A stretch of 64,000 nt of DNA from Ascaris suum (lineage: Eukaryota; Nematoda; Chromadorea; Rhabditida; Ascarididae). Below, piece by piece: positions 26,001 to 39,000 of the stretch; within the stretch, counting starts at the first letter, position 1, and each line of letters begins with the position of its first letter. The stretch lies in assembly GCA_013433145.1 (NCBI GenBank), contig CM024179.1:3892501-3956500 (forward strand). The letters run 5' to 3'. The notes below the pieces were generated by a model that saw nothing but the letters and a program-made list of their open reading frames with translations, was not told where the DNA came from and did no database searches. The position numbers and the translations under genes are program-made.

Positions 26001-29000
26001 TGGAAACTCTCCAGCAGACAAGGATGAGCCCGTGGTTTTTCATTTGCCCACTTGATCTTGTACCACTTAGCTAAGGCGGATGCTTCCACCGTAAGTGGCG
26101 AACTCAGTTTATACTGAAGATGATGGCCAGTGAAAGGGGCTCATGACCGGATATTCATCGAGGAAGCGATTGCAAGTTCACTTCGTCTGAGGACGTTGTT
26201 TTCATTGTTCATTTATATGAGTGGTTGTCGTCTGAGCCTGAGTCAGTCAGACCAAAACACTTGACTGTAGCATATGACCATGTATAGGAATTTCTTAAGT
26301 AGGAAGGCCTTCTGCAAAAATGAATGGGTATTAGGTTAAAATAGGGAGCTTTTTGAAAGAAGCTATTCGGTTAATATATGAAGCCCGGTGGCAGTTAACT
26401 AGAAGCAACTTGGGGAAATATCATTAAATACAATAGAATTCTACACCAAAAGATCAAGGGTGAGTATGGAATACGGTATGACTGTTTAGCAGGTTAATGT
26501 TTGGCTCGATTTGGAGAGGGAGGAATGGGTGTGATGAAAAGTCACCGTGCAAGATTAGACGAATGGATTAAGTGGAACGTCTAAAACCTAAAATTATAAA
26601 AGTATATGGAGGAGAGGAGGAAGAAGTTCATGTTTGCTGAAAAAAAAGTAGCAAAGGTATGTATTCAGGGGAGGGAACGGTACCCATTCCTGATGACGTT
26701 CACATGCAAACGATGGATGGCATTTTTGGTGGTGAACGACTGAGAACGATGTCTTGCAGTGATAAGATCTTGAAGTGGAACTCATTAGGAGTACAGGTTT
26801 GTATCGTTTTGCAGAAGCGCTGAAAATTGTACGAGAAACTTCAAGTTATGAGTGGTGTTGAAGCTGTTGGGAATCTGCTGCAGATTGTGGGTCTTATGTA
26901 ATGCTTTGGTTTCAAGTTCCTTAACTGATGTAGAAATATTAGTGCAAAATAAGAAATTAATTATGGGATTGGAGTTTTGCAAATTTAATAGCTCAATGGC
27001 AAAACGGAGAACGGATTTATAGTTTTCGTTAGTTCCCCTTGAAAAATATATAATCAACGGCAATCAATTTTAGGTGTTCTCACGAGTAAACTTCAAAAAT
27101 TAGGTTCGATTAAGTTCTCAAAAAACACTTGCTTATTGAGCAACACGCATTATAATCAGTTTTACATGTTGCACTTTGAATTTACTCTCTGAATTGGGGA
27201 GCGAAGAAAAGAACTGTGAAATTCATTTGAGAGGAGTTTCTCTCGTCGTTCCCATATGGACTTATCACCCGGAGATAGAGAGAAAGAGATTCTCTTGGTT
27301 TCTTATATCTTGCAACGATTGGTTTATGGCGATTGAAGTTGAGATTCGTATTGCTTGTTTGTGCATATGTTGATTTGTTCATGCCGCTGTTCTGTCGAAA
27401 ACTGCTATCTTATATTATTAAGGGCTGCCTACTGACGGCTTTCGTGCGTCCAATTTATCTGTGTACTCTGACGATTGGTCAGCTATTCCACTACGGTCAT
27501 CTTTCGCGATCGGTATGCTGCCGTTTGGGCGATTCATTGAAATTACCGCTACCTTTTAAACTGAATCATCCTTATCTCGCCAGCTGCACCGCGGTTTGTC
27601 ATTCCTCATTTCGCTTTGTACTTTGATCGGAGTTGTTTGTTATAGTCGATTTGATGATTCGCAAATGGAATTCTGTTGTACGATCAGCAAAACGGGTGAA
27701 AACTAAACCGTCGATGCAATCCAAAACTACCAAAACTTGGCGCTGCCGCCTTTTAGTTATCATAGACCTTGGTAGAGTGGTGGTTTAGTGGCGTGGAAAT
27801 GGAAGGGAGAGGGAAGGGCGTCGAGACATTCTTCGACGCATATTTTCTTTTGCGTTTTCTTGTTTTCTTTGGTTTAAACTTGGGCTGGGCTCTACTTCTT
27901 TATTATAAATTCGTGAGCCTTTAAGGCTGAAGATTGGCCTCACAAAACTACGTTTGCTTTGCGTAAGGATCCGTGTACTATAGCATCGTATTATTACAAT
28001 CATATACGAGACTTTTACAGCAGCGGTGATGCGGCAAAGGAAGAGATGGTCATCTTACTCTGTTTAATTCCCATGTGGAAAATTTGCCGATTCGATAGAG
28101 GCGGCAAATATTCTGAAGCATTGCTGAAGTTGTTCTATAGTTGAGCGTACCCCTAGGTGCAGATATTCAGACGAAAGTTTCGTTACTTGCTGGGCGCTCA
28201 TTCATTTGCTGCCAAAAACGATGGCTTTGTTACGTCTGCGCATTTAAGTGTACTAGCAACGATTGGTGCTTAAATGCTGCAGCTGCACTCGTCTGTAACT
28301 ATTTGTAATCCCGAGTGCTGCTTTCTGGACTGTTCGATGAATAACGAGTGTATGGTAAGGGTTATTTAGTAATTGTGTTGAAATGTTTTAAAATAATATG
28401 AAAAGCTTTCAGCTATCCTCTCATCGAGCCGTCAGCAAAAGTCCAACGTTATCCGTCAATTGGAATATCAGCGATGGCACTATCGAAGTTCTTAATGCAT
28501 TGACCGGCAGAATAAATCGAACCGGGTTAGTTGTTGCACTTCACGAATTTTGACGTAGAAAGGTTTTCTCTAAATTTTTCCTTTGGTTCATCCTCCTCAT
28601 TCTTTGTTTATAAGTTTATGACAAGCATTTTTGTCTCTTACTAGAACGGAAGTAATTTCCAGAAGGATTTATAAAATGTTTGATTTTGAAGGATTTATGG
28701 AGCATAAGGTCAAAAGTCTTTGCACTTTTCCGCTCATGTTTGTTTCCAGTTTTCTTGCAGTAATAGTGGGAGGCTTAATAAATTCGGATTGTTGAAGATT
28801 TTATAAATGGAGAAGTAACATATTTTTTTATATTGTCAGTCTGAGTCAAATGCTGCCGCGATTATGCGACCGGATCGCAACTGCGGTTGATCGGGATAAA
28901 TGTGGTCGAAATTTCCGCTGGTACTAATAGCAATTTCAAATGCATCGTTTAACGGACTTTTTCGCGTCTCCTTTCCACTCTCCTACTTACTACTAATTTC

Positions 29001-29680
29001 ATATGGCATAAGTTTGATCGAATTTATTGAGCTCAAAAATTGGATGCTCGTTGTTTTTGTATCAGTAGCAACCAAAGTGGTTCTGAAACGAATTTTGCTT
29101 TCTTTTGGCGATGAGGAAGCGACGGAGTGCAATGCACTGAGGTTCTTCCTCTCCCCTTCGCTTCTATAGCCCAATGAAAAATCGATTGCTTCGAAAGCGT
29201 TCATCTCGGTTTCGGAGCATGAAGCTTATTGTATTTCGTAAGGCACCACGGAGGCGGTGTTGCACAAAGCATCCCCGATCTGATGCCTATCGATAAGAGA
29301 GCAGTATGATCGCGTTTGATTTGCACTGCTTTGAAAGTTGTTGACGGCAATGTAGCATAAGTCTTTATACTACCAAAGAATTGTGGAAGTAGAACTTCAG
29401 TCTTAGAAGACGTTCGTGTAGTCGTCAGTGTGAAGGTTTCTTCAGTGAGGTTTCACGACTGTGTAAACGGGCGATGTACGAATGCTTTGAAGCAGTTGAA
29501 AGTAAGGTTCGACGTACGTCAGCGGAGGCACCAATTGATGAGACATATCTAAACAAGAAGGAACGATGCAAAGACTACATAAATGCTCGTGATTGCTTTT
29601 TGAAGGCATTAGAGGATAATGGCTACGGACTTTGGTTGAAGAAGCCCGATGAAGAGAAAATGTTCACTTTGAATCACTGA
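15330..29680 (+). CDS. ADAR-type double-stranded-RNA adenosine deaminase with two dsRBDs
   Basis: ADARs convert adenosine to inosine in double-stranded RNA, mainly in the nucleus. Exons in continuous phase: 15330-15448, 16623-16739, 16963-17077, (linkers, less certain: 17793-17850, 17906-18017, 19417-19549), 19723-19814, 20749-20856, 21435-21549, 22278-22358, 23258-23398, 24197-24357, 25041-25200, 25842-25917, 26669-26796, 27423-27593, 28413-28525, 29446-29680; 744 aa as modelled. Two dsRBDs show KNPVSLV in the N half and SKREAK in the C half. The deaminase domain has [15 protein letters not shown] (His440, Glu442), [11 protein letters not shown] (Cys493) and [14 protein letters not shown] (Cys559), the complete zinc and proton-shuttle set. 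It also has the flipping-loop motif GEGTVP (Glu531), [25 protein letters not shown] and [12 protein letters not shown]. Spacing between catalytic residues is close to human ADAR2. C. elegans ADR-1 has two dsRBDs but a dead deaminase, ADR-2 one dsRBD and an active one; this gene combines both traits. The deaminase and dsRBD exons are firm. The linker exons and the exact start (15330 or 15339) are inference. Confidence 0.9.
19723..21549 (+). repeat. dsRBD cassette, copy 2 (three ADAR exons)
   Basis: Exons 19723-19814 (leader ending ENISK), 20749-20856 and 21435-21549 parallel copy 1. The final exon is 115 nt in both copies and all boundaries share the same phases. Protein identity is high in the helical core (NPVSLV, YLI, SKREAK). 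This is an internal duplication within the ADAR gene. Confidence 0.85.
20857..21434 (+). other. GC-AG intron in ADAR
   Basis: The exon 20749-20856 must end at 20856 to keep phase with 21435, and the intron then starts GCAAGC rather than GT. The matching intron of copy 1 starts GTAAGC at 16740. So a T-to-C change in the second base of the donor is the simplest explanation. GC-AG introns are functional in nematodes when the rest of the donor is strong, as it is here. Confidence 0.75.
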
Positions 29681-32600
29681 ATGTTTAAGTTGATAGGAAA
29701 TCAGTTGTGCGCTTTTTCCCCTTCGATTGATGGTCGTATTGTGTGACATTCATTGAAACGAATACTAATACCTCAGTGATTCTAAAGAAGTGACGCATGT
29801 TTATTTATTACAGAAGGCTTCTCACAACTTGCAAGTACCCGCATATTCTAATATGTTGAATTTGAGCATTCATATATGTTAAAGTTTTCATCGTCTTTAT
29901 AGCTAGCTCGTATATCATATGTTGCCTTTATGGTTAAGCGATGAGTATATCGCTTTTTGCATTGTTTTGCTTTCTCATTGTTCCGTTTTTCTTTTCCATC
30001 ACTGTTTTGTTTATTTACTAGACAATACTTTTCATTTATTATTAGTAATTGTTTGACTTTTCATTAATGATTTTTGATTTGTGATTTATAGTTTTGCTCA
30101 TTCTATTGGAGCAGTATTCCTTAGAAATATTTCTCACGAATAATATTCCTCTTGCAAATTGTATAATTCACTAATATTTTCGTACCTCTCTTTTCAATTC
30201 GCAATCGCTTTAATTTCTTGAGAAAATTTACTCCCTATATAAATTCGAATAAACTTGGTAATCAAGATTTGTCGAAAGTTGAAATGGAAAAAGGAGGGAA
30301 TTATTTCCCCCACGATTGTTGCAAAGTAAGACGCTTCACATGCTTTTTTCTAATATTCCGAAAAGTGACAGGATGGAGGTTTATTGGAATTTGTATGGCA
30401 CTGTGTTTTTGTGTTCCACTTGTAAGAATATTGCTCATTGTAGTTTGTGATTTTCTTAATAGCTCAGGTGAGTTCATATGGGAGGAGGCAGCACTTGTGA
30501 GCAACTATGAGGGAATGTAGAAGCTAACAAACATTTTATTCGCATGAATGAGGTTTTCTGCACTAGCTGTCGAAGAAGTTTACAGAAGGCTTTGTTTCTC
30601 GTTTATCTAATATTTATTTGTCTCTTCCTTTATTTTAATTTATTTAGGGAATTAAGAATCGTTGTTTGCAGCCGATGATCTAATCACCGAAACGGTGAGG
30701 TAGCCAAATTTAACACTCTGAGGTTAGCAAGCGCTGTTTTTTGCTTTACGGGTACTCTCAGCTTTTAAACGATTTGATAAAATAGTTGAGTGTGTCGCTT
30801 CTCAAGTATTACCACTTTGTAATCACTAATACATCATTTATCTCCGGCGAAAAATAAAGTATTTTATGACAGTATTTCGCAAAATTGTCACCGCCAATTC
30901 TCATCATCGTTTCAGTTTTGAGAGATTTGCACGAGTTTTCGTTAAATTTATCGTTTCTTATGCAAAACAGGCTATAAGGAAAATATTGCATTAATTTTCA
31001 CTTAGAAATATCGTTCTTTTTTGACCGTCTAAGAAGGTTTCTTTGATTGCCCGCTGTAAATATACTTCAAGTTCATTCGAGCCGTTCTTCGCTCTTCCTT
31101 TTCCCGAACGACACCTCGGTGGGAAAGGAGGATGCGCTAGTAAAAATGCGCTTCAGTGGTGCTTGATGGGGGGTGAGAAAATACCTTTAATAGCTACTGC
31201 GAACCTCACTTCAGATCGAGTTGCGACATCGTTCAAGCGATACGAATATAAGCTGCTGAAGACAACAACAACAAACACTCATATGAGCGGCGTGCTTTTC
31301 TTATGTAAAAGTAGTGAGCGTTAGTCATAAGTTTTCCTTGTTAGGGCTTTAAACCAGACGTGAATCGAGGTCACGTTTAGAAGGGTAGCTGTTGTAAGTG
31401 AAAGCAGTTTCAGAAGTGTCACGCTTAACATTGCTCAAATCCTCATCACATTGGGCTCAAAATATGAGGCTTTTTAAAATTTCCCTGAAAGTGCTCAATG
31501 CTCGTTTGGAAGAGGGCTTTCTGTTTCCTCAAGATCTCATGAATGCTGATTCTTACCTCCCATACCTCCTCTAGTTGGGCCATCTTCCACAATTGAGAAG
31601 TTTTTCTCTCGTTTTTTTTTCTTAGGTAGCAATGCATTTGAGGAGCGGCAATGTTTTGTTTTAAATGCTGAATTCTCTTTCGAAGCAAAAAAAATACGCG
31701 AGATAGGGGAAGTCGCTGAAGTGAGCAGTAGACACGAAGACTGGCCGTAAGGCTCAATTATAGCGAGTCACAAGAAATGCATGAGCGTTAAAAGACCCCC
31801 GATAAGAAAGCTGAAGAGTATTAGCAATGATATTGCTGGCATGCAGTATCCAGCATTTGAATTCGGAGAATAGGCGAACGGTGGGCGTAATAGCAGAAAA
31901 TCTTCAAAACGTCCAGTAGGTAAATTACCATATCCATCCCCATTCTGTTTCTGTGACGCGTCTTCGTAATGCTTGTAGGGGCAGAGAAAGAACGATGAGT
32001 GAGCATACCGACGAAACTCTGCCACAAATGTACACCTGTAAAGCCATTTCAGAGATCACTTCTTAATAAGCCAGAGGCTTGGAAAGAAATAAAATCAGGC
32101 ACATATGACAAAGCTCATTAGAAAGGAAGACAGAAAGAGATCAAATCCACATGAGAACGAATTGGACATCGCTGTCGAAAAGAAGACGGGGAGGATGTGG
32201 GCATTGAGGAACAATTAAGCTGAAGAAGCGCCAAGCGTAGAAGAAGTTGACTCAGGAAATGTGCTTGGTGATGTTAATGGATGAAATGTAAACTTCAAAA
32301 GCATTCCCTGTTGCTGCCATGTTTGCATCAGTTCCCGTTTTTTATTAGCACTCCTCGGTGCAGCTATTTTGCTTTTGAAATTTGACGCGAATGATGTTGT
32401 TGCTGAAAGCGATGTATATCTTGCGTCCGAAATCGTTGTGGATAAAAGAAATCTTCGCTCTTAAAAAAAAACTTTCTCGACACATCTTGAGGATTAGAGC
32501 TCGTCGGGTCTCTTGTGCAGTATTCAAGAGATTACAGTAACAGTATTCAATCCTTTTATATTCCTGTAACCATCAACTCTGCTGTTGGGCGGCCACAAAT

Positions 32601-33030
32601 AATCGAAGAACGTTTCGCATCTCAGATACCGTTTCATTTCATCTACCAAAGCATTGGCTTGTAAGACCAGAACTTTATTCTATAGGATGTCGTCGAGATC
32701 TTACCGATCGCTCGACTTTCCACTCTGCCATCACGATGGCATGAAGTGGAAAATATTGCCATTAGTTAAAGAGCCAGTGTTCAAATGCTTTCATCACTAA
32801 TATATATGCGCTACTGGAAGACATTGCGCCGCTCTCCTCCACTTAGGATTGACACTGTGCTTTCGAAAAAATAACTCTGGAAGGAAGCGGTTGCAGCTTT
32901 CGAATTACAGCTTCATTGCTCTGACATTAACCTGAGCTTCTAAAATCCAACTTCAGGTCATCAACATCCAAAAGTTCACGTTGTTGAGTTGACGTATGTC
33001 AGAAGTGATGATCACAAGGCAGTAGCAGCT
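29681..33030. other. Tail-to-tail intergenic region between ADAR and the T-box gene
   Basis: Holds the 3' UTRs of both convergent genes. No AATAAA was noticed close to the ADAR stop. A minus-strand open stretch at 31768-32035 could be an alternative last exon of the T-box gene (see findings). Other open frames at 30.2-30.5, 31.0-31.3 and 31.4-31.8 kb show no recognisable domain. Confidence 0.45.
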
Positions 33031-36000
33031 TTATTCACCGAGAGTTTCTGATGAGCGAAAATGTGAGTTGAACAATGAGGAGTAGAACGGAAGGAACGGA
33101 TTGACGAGCAGAGGGAGCGCATCGCCCATTTCACACTCACGAAAACCCTTCGCGAACGGATTGCTCTCGATTTTCAATTCCGTTATCTGCAAAGCTTCAA
33201 TAACCATCTCATAACTGGTTCGTTACCTCCTGCTGGGCCTTCTGAAGGTCACGCTCAAGAACTCTTCAGCCGTAATTCTTCAAGTGCACGCGCTGCCCGA
33301 AGTTTCCGGTATTCCAGGAGCTACCGTTTTCCGAAGTAACATTACCGCCTAATTCTGTATTGTTTGTTTCTTAAGTGGTTAACAGAGGTCATAATTTGCT
33401 GTATATCAGCTGTGGCCAATATTATGCAGTCACTAATAGTGCCCAGCTTATAAGACTGTTTCTGCTAATGCAGGCAGAAGGCCGTTATATTTCTCCACGC
33501 GACATTTCGCTAGTAAAATGATGCTATTTTCGTGACTTCTTAGCTCTCTTATTTATTGAGGACACCTTTCGCTGAGAATATTTCTTTCTTATAAATTTTC
33601 CACAACGTGTAGGTTCGAGTAGCAACAACTCTAAGGTGGTGAAATTCTTAGAATAATTGAAAAAAGTTCACTGGAGGAGGAAGGAGGTGTGCTAGTATAG
33701 AATATTATTAAATAATACCTGATGAGGTGAAAATAATGAGCGTATTATAGTGAAGCGAGTCATCTGAGCGAGGTGCAAATAATGAATGGATTCAAGGTGG
33801 ACTCTGATTAGTTTCCTTGTGACTGGCCCACCAGTAAATAAAACTTTGATGACAAGCTAATGTTTTTTGCTACAACACTTGATAATTCATCAATTAAAAT
33901 CAGAAAAGAAGCTTATAGGTAGAGTAACGAACGCGATGATTTTGATAAGCGGTGACAGCCATAAATGCCGTATTCGGGAACGAGAAGGTCCGACAGGTAA
34001 GCCCCTTACCGCGATCGGCATGCACGACAATGTGAATATTCGGTTGATAACGATGCATCGAATTAACGATTATCTGCTACGAGAATTGTTGCATTTTCGT
34101 CGTTGAACACATCAAAATTCATTTTCGCAGAAAATATCTTCCACACACTTCCGTATATTTGTTACATAGAGATGTTCGATCAAAATTTAAAAATTATCTT
34201 TGAAATCAAATTTCATATATTCATAATATTCGCGCCACGTTAGATAGAAGACAAACAATCGACGATGTGCGTTTCTGTTCTGAATTGGCTCTAATTTTTG
34301 CATCCTCCACAAATCATCACCCAAACAATATACGTACTTCCATATCTATCGGCTTTACACGCATCTGCACCGTAGCATTTGGGAAATTCGCATTCTGCAC
34401 CTATACTACTGTTTCGCAGCCTCCACCTGGTACTGTCTGTGTCGGCACAGCTTTTTGCGTAGTCACGGGACCGAAAAGGTATATGAATTGAAAATTTTCT
34501 GGAACGGAGTGTATCGATTTCTATATCATGATTAAATTCGGCTAGCTAATTGAAGCCTTAAATAATGCCAACCATGGTTTCTTTCGCTTGTGCTCGCAAA
34601 TGTATTGCAGATCGCGAATATCGACTCTCGAAATAGGTTGGCATGTAACCACGTGATAATCAGTATATGTATTACTTTTACATATGCAGATAAGAAACGT
34701 TAAGTGAAACATTTTGTTGGCTTACATGTCCGTTCTGATCGAGCTGATTGTTGGTGAGCTTGATTTTATCGAATGATATTGCTTGCCTCATCCAATGGGC
34801 GCCCAGTGCCGGCGAATCAGAATGTACATGCACACGGGACGGTAATTCAGCCTCCCCTTAAGATGACAGAGATGTTCGCAAATTTTATTCAATGGGTCCA
34901 ATAGATGGACATTTTTTCAGAGAAGTGTTTTTTGCGGAAATCTCACTTACTGTAAATCTTAGCGGTGCTAAAGGTTAATGCGATCGTATTTTCATTTCTC
35001 CTTTCATAATCGTTTATCAAAAATGCATTGAAATGATAACGATTGTCCCAAAATTATCTCTTCTGAATCCATAAATGTGCGGTGAACCATTCAGAGCGGA
35101 ATATCGCTGCCCAAAGCATTACTTTGGTAGAGGTCTGAAAGATATATACTTATATATCAGACTCATTCGTTTATAGGCGATCTCTAAATTTCTAACGAAG
35201 ACAACAAACTCACGTCGTTATTTAATGAATTTTCTCTCCACTCCTACATTACGGGGCCATTTCGAAAGTGAAGAGGGAGAGAGAGGAGGACGAGAATTGA
35301 CATGACCAATAATCGCTTCCTTTTGGCTTAGGTCGCAAAAATCTTACTAACTGCGGCGCGATGAGATGCGAGAAGAAATTCGAAGTGAATCGTCGACAAT
35401 TTTGCAACTCGCAGTTTTCTGTCGTTGTTTCTAATTTAAGTTCTCTTTCCTTTGCTATTGATATTCTCAAACTTTACCTTATTTCAGTTACTGCAGTTAC
35501 TCGTAATTGTAAACTCTAGGAGGATAGAGTTTGCGGCGACTCTAGAAATGCTCCGCCTTTTCTTTAGAAACGTCTCCTTCTTCATAAAATTTGTCACATG
35601 ATGACATGTATGGGAATTAGTTTATTATGCTCATTTCATGAGAAGATGGTAGAAACATGAAGATCATTTTAATTCCTCTATGAATCGCAATTTTAATTCT
35701 ATCATTTGCGAAGATAAAAAACCGCTCCATCTTAATATTATTTTCATATAAGCATCCCTTTCATTCCGTCTGCTTCATATCAGAGAGGAAAAAGGATCGC
35801 GTTGAACGCTCAAATTTTTATGCTTCTCAGATATTTGCTATCGTATGCCGCAAAGTGTTTACCACGTTTACGAATGTCATAAAGCACAACAATGGTTTAT
35901 TGCTCTTCGGCGAGAGGGTGGCCAGTCGAAAATTACCGAAACCTCCGGCCTCGTCTCAAACGAACCGCAAATGTCCCCTCTAATAAAAAACGTTCCACTT

Positions 36001-39000
36001 AAGCCAAATATATTAATTTTAGGTACGTTTTCAGATTTGTGTTTGCGAAATGTTATGAAGCAATATCTGTTCGCGTGTACATGCACATCTATTACGTACG
36101 TGCCTACCTGACTGTTTGTCTATCTATGGTCGTTTCAATTCCCAACTCACGTTGATGATAGAGCTGTGATAGTAGTACATGGTGAGTATAGATAATTGGT
36201 GCAGAAGGTAATGATGGGGTAAGCCCTATAACTTTCAAGTTGATCCATTAAATTCAAGTTGATGGGGTAAGCCCTAACAAGGGTTTATGGACTGCCTAAA
36301 ATTTGCATGCATTCGTGTTAATTTCGATGCCGAAAACATATGGAATCGGAAATGGGTTTGAATTAGATCGGTTATTGCGAAAAGTTGTGATGTAATGAGT
36401 CCGAAAAAAGAATGGTTCAAATGAAATTCTTGGTTCGTTTAGCATATGGATGCATTATGAGATATATTTCATTGCTAATAATTTATGAAAGGAGTCGATA
36501 TGATGAGCGAAAATACAAAAAGAGCGCAACGTCTCTAGCATCATCCTCCACCCGTTTTGTTAAATGAGACAATTTTTCGAGATTTTCGTGGAATGATCGT
36601 ACAGAAAACAGCTGAAGTCTGAATATATACTTGTATTTGTAAACGCTTTATGATCAAAACGTTGCCAGTTTATTATTTTGCACTAATTCACAAAATTTTT
36701 TCCGCGTATGATGAGCTCATTCAATTCTTATATAAAATCATTTGATTCGCTATGCTACGTCATGAAAAATGCTGCATGATCTCCTTGATTCTAGCACTAT
36801 TCGATTCATTAGCAGTTCGGTAATGGCTATGTGATAGATTATTTCTCTATGCATCGGCAAATAAATTTGAGCGGTTTCCATTACTTTGTTATATCACTTC
36901 CTGTTTCCTTTTCATTGTTTCTTTTTGGTTCAGCTATCTCATAATATAATACAATCTATGCATAAGACACAAGAAGATGCAATGAAATGCGGCGTTTTTA
37001 ACCTACCACTTAACTAAACTGACTCTCTCTTTGGTGCAGAGGAAGGATTTTTTGTGCGGAAAATCTCTTTCTTTGTCTCCTCCTAAATATTTCATTCCTT
37101 CCATCTACTAATTTCATCACCTGGTCCAGCGACGATCCATTTCGATTGATGGAACGCGTATCGATATCGTTTATTGTCTATACATGTCACGTCAACCATC
37201 AGTGAGTAGCGTTCCAATGGATCAAGTCCACTAACGTTGATTTGTAATGTCGGAAACATTCGCCTAAATTTAAAGCAGATAATAATATATCGTTTTCTGC
37301 TTCGACGCATAAAGAGTGCTTCATATAAAATTTAAACGTCATGATTTGGCCGTTGGACAGCTGTCGGAAACGATGTTAAGTTTTGTTTGAATTATCACAG
37401 CATGCTGTAGGATGTCACTGCCGCAACAGATAGCATTTTTATGCGTGTTTGCAAATTTATCCATATAGTATGACCTCCTATACCCTAATTCATGTTGATC
37501 CATCAACTTCGCAACTCACAGATATTTAAAGCTGGCAAAGGTGCATGCTGGTCTCGTTATACTAGTTCGGTTATGGAAAAACTAGCCTTTTGTGGAAGAC
37601 TTGTATAAGCGGTGAGATAAGTTGAAACATAGAGTCGCTATTTCACGGATTTTTCATTTTCATAGGGATTTATGAAAATGAAGTGGCAAAACATTCAAAA
37701 AGTATTAATCATGAATAGCGAGAAAGAGCAAAACATTCACAAAGCTTCGGCCGAACACACATTCAGTACATGACAGCATCTATAGTGTGAAAGTCGAAAC
37801 CACTCAGCTGCAGCTTATAAAGCTGAATAAGTGAGTGCATTAATGATATCGACAGGAAGCAGATTCCAGAGTCGTGCAACGCGGAACTAGAAACCATGCA
37901 GAATATCGTTTTTGCTGCAACACCTTTTGGCGAGCTGAAACTGTTATGCATATCGACTATGGGAGAGGGGGCCAAGCGTTTGATTAGACGAGCAGGATGC
38001 ATAACTTACGTATCGTGCCTGCTCCACTTATTCTTGCTAGGTTTGTTCAAATAGTCAGGTAGTGAGTGACTGTTATGTTTTGAATCGTGAAGTTTAAAGT
38101 AAAACGAAAAAGTGGCATATTTTTTGAATAGTATTTTGAAGTTGAAAACCTTATCTTCTTTCCTGTTTTGCGAAATAGCAGGTATTCGTACCATATACCA
38201 GGTATTCAATAAGCCTCTTCTCTTGGAACAACGATGCACTTGTCGTGGTATGGTGTGCACAGACGTTATCAACACATCCAGCAAAAGGGCACTGCTTTGC
38301 GTTCACTATTCGTTACACTTACCTGTCATGCCAAAGTGCACATTGAGCTATTCCATCTATTGAACATTATGCATCAGCCGAAGTAAACATTTCAAGTGAA
38401 GGAGAATCGATCCGTCTTTTGTTTTTATGTTTGTTTTGTGGGTTTAAAGCGTTTATTTAGATTAGTGCACTGTATTTCTACAGTTGAATAAATGGAATAG
38501 ATTAATGCGCAAACGGCAGGTACTATACTGAATACAATAGACGCCTGAATTACGTGTATTTACTAATTATATCAGTATATACTATGGACGCAGTCGATAT
38601 TCCATTGTTCCAGCTAGTCGACTAATCCAGTATGGTATACGTTCAATGCTACAATCACGTATTCGAGACATCACCACACTACTGTTCGGCATCACAAAAG
38701 GGATGGTTAATTCTTCGCATTGAAAATTTTTATTCGGTGAGAGGAGAGTTTTCTGTGTGAGCAATGTTCGAAAATAACAACACATTTCACGACTTTAAAG
38801 CATTCGCTTTTTTGCAGACGATGAAGTGAGAGTGGCACAGATGTGTTCCAAAATGTGTCGAGCAAAATTTTCACTCACAAATCGTTCTCACCGACTACCG
38901 TACTCACATGCTCTTCTATTAACTTACTTAGTCAGTTTCAATTTTTTTTTCTTAGATGCAAACAAACGAAGTGGTAAGAAACCACTGTAATAAGTTGCAG

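Noticed and set aside
33110..33340. Plus-strand open segment resembling the last exon of a gene
   Set aside because: It is the antisense of the last T-box exon; the minus strand encodes the [16 protein letters not shown] end of the T-box domain in phase with the other exons.
36211..36276. Short direct repeats (GATGGGGTAAGCCCTA twice, TTCAAGTTGAT twice)
   Set aside because: A local duplication of under 70 bp in a T-box intron without further structure.
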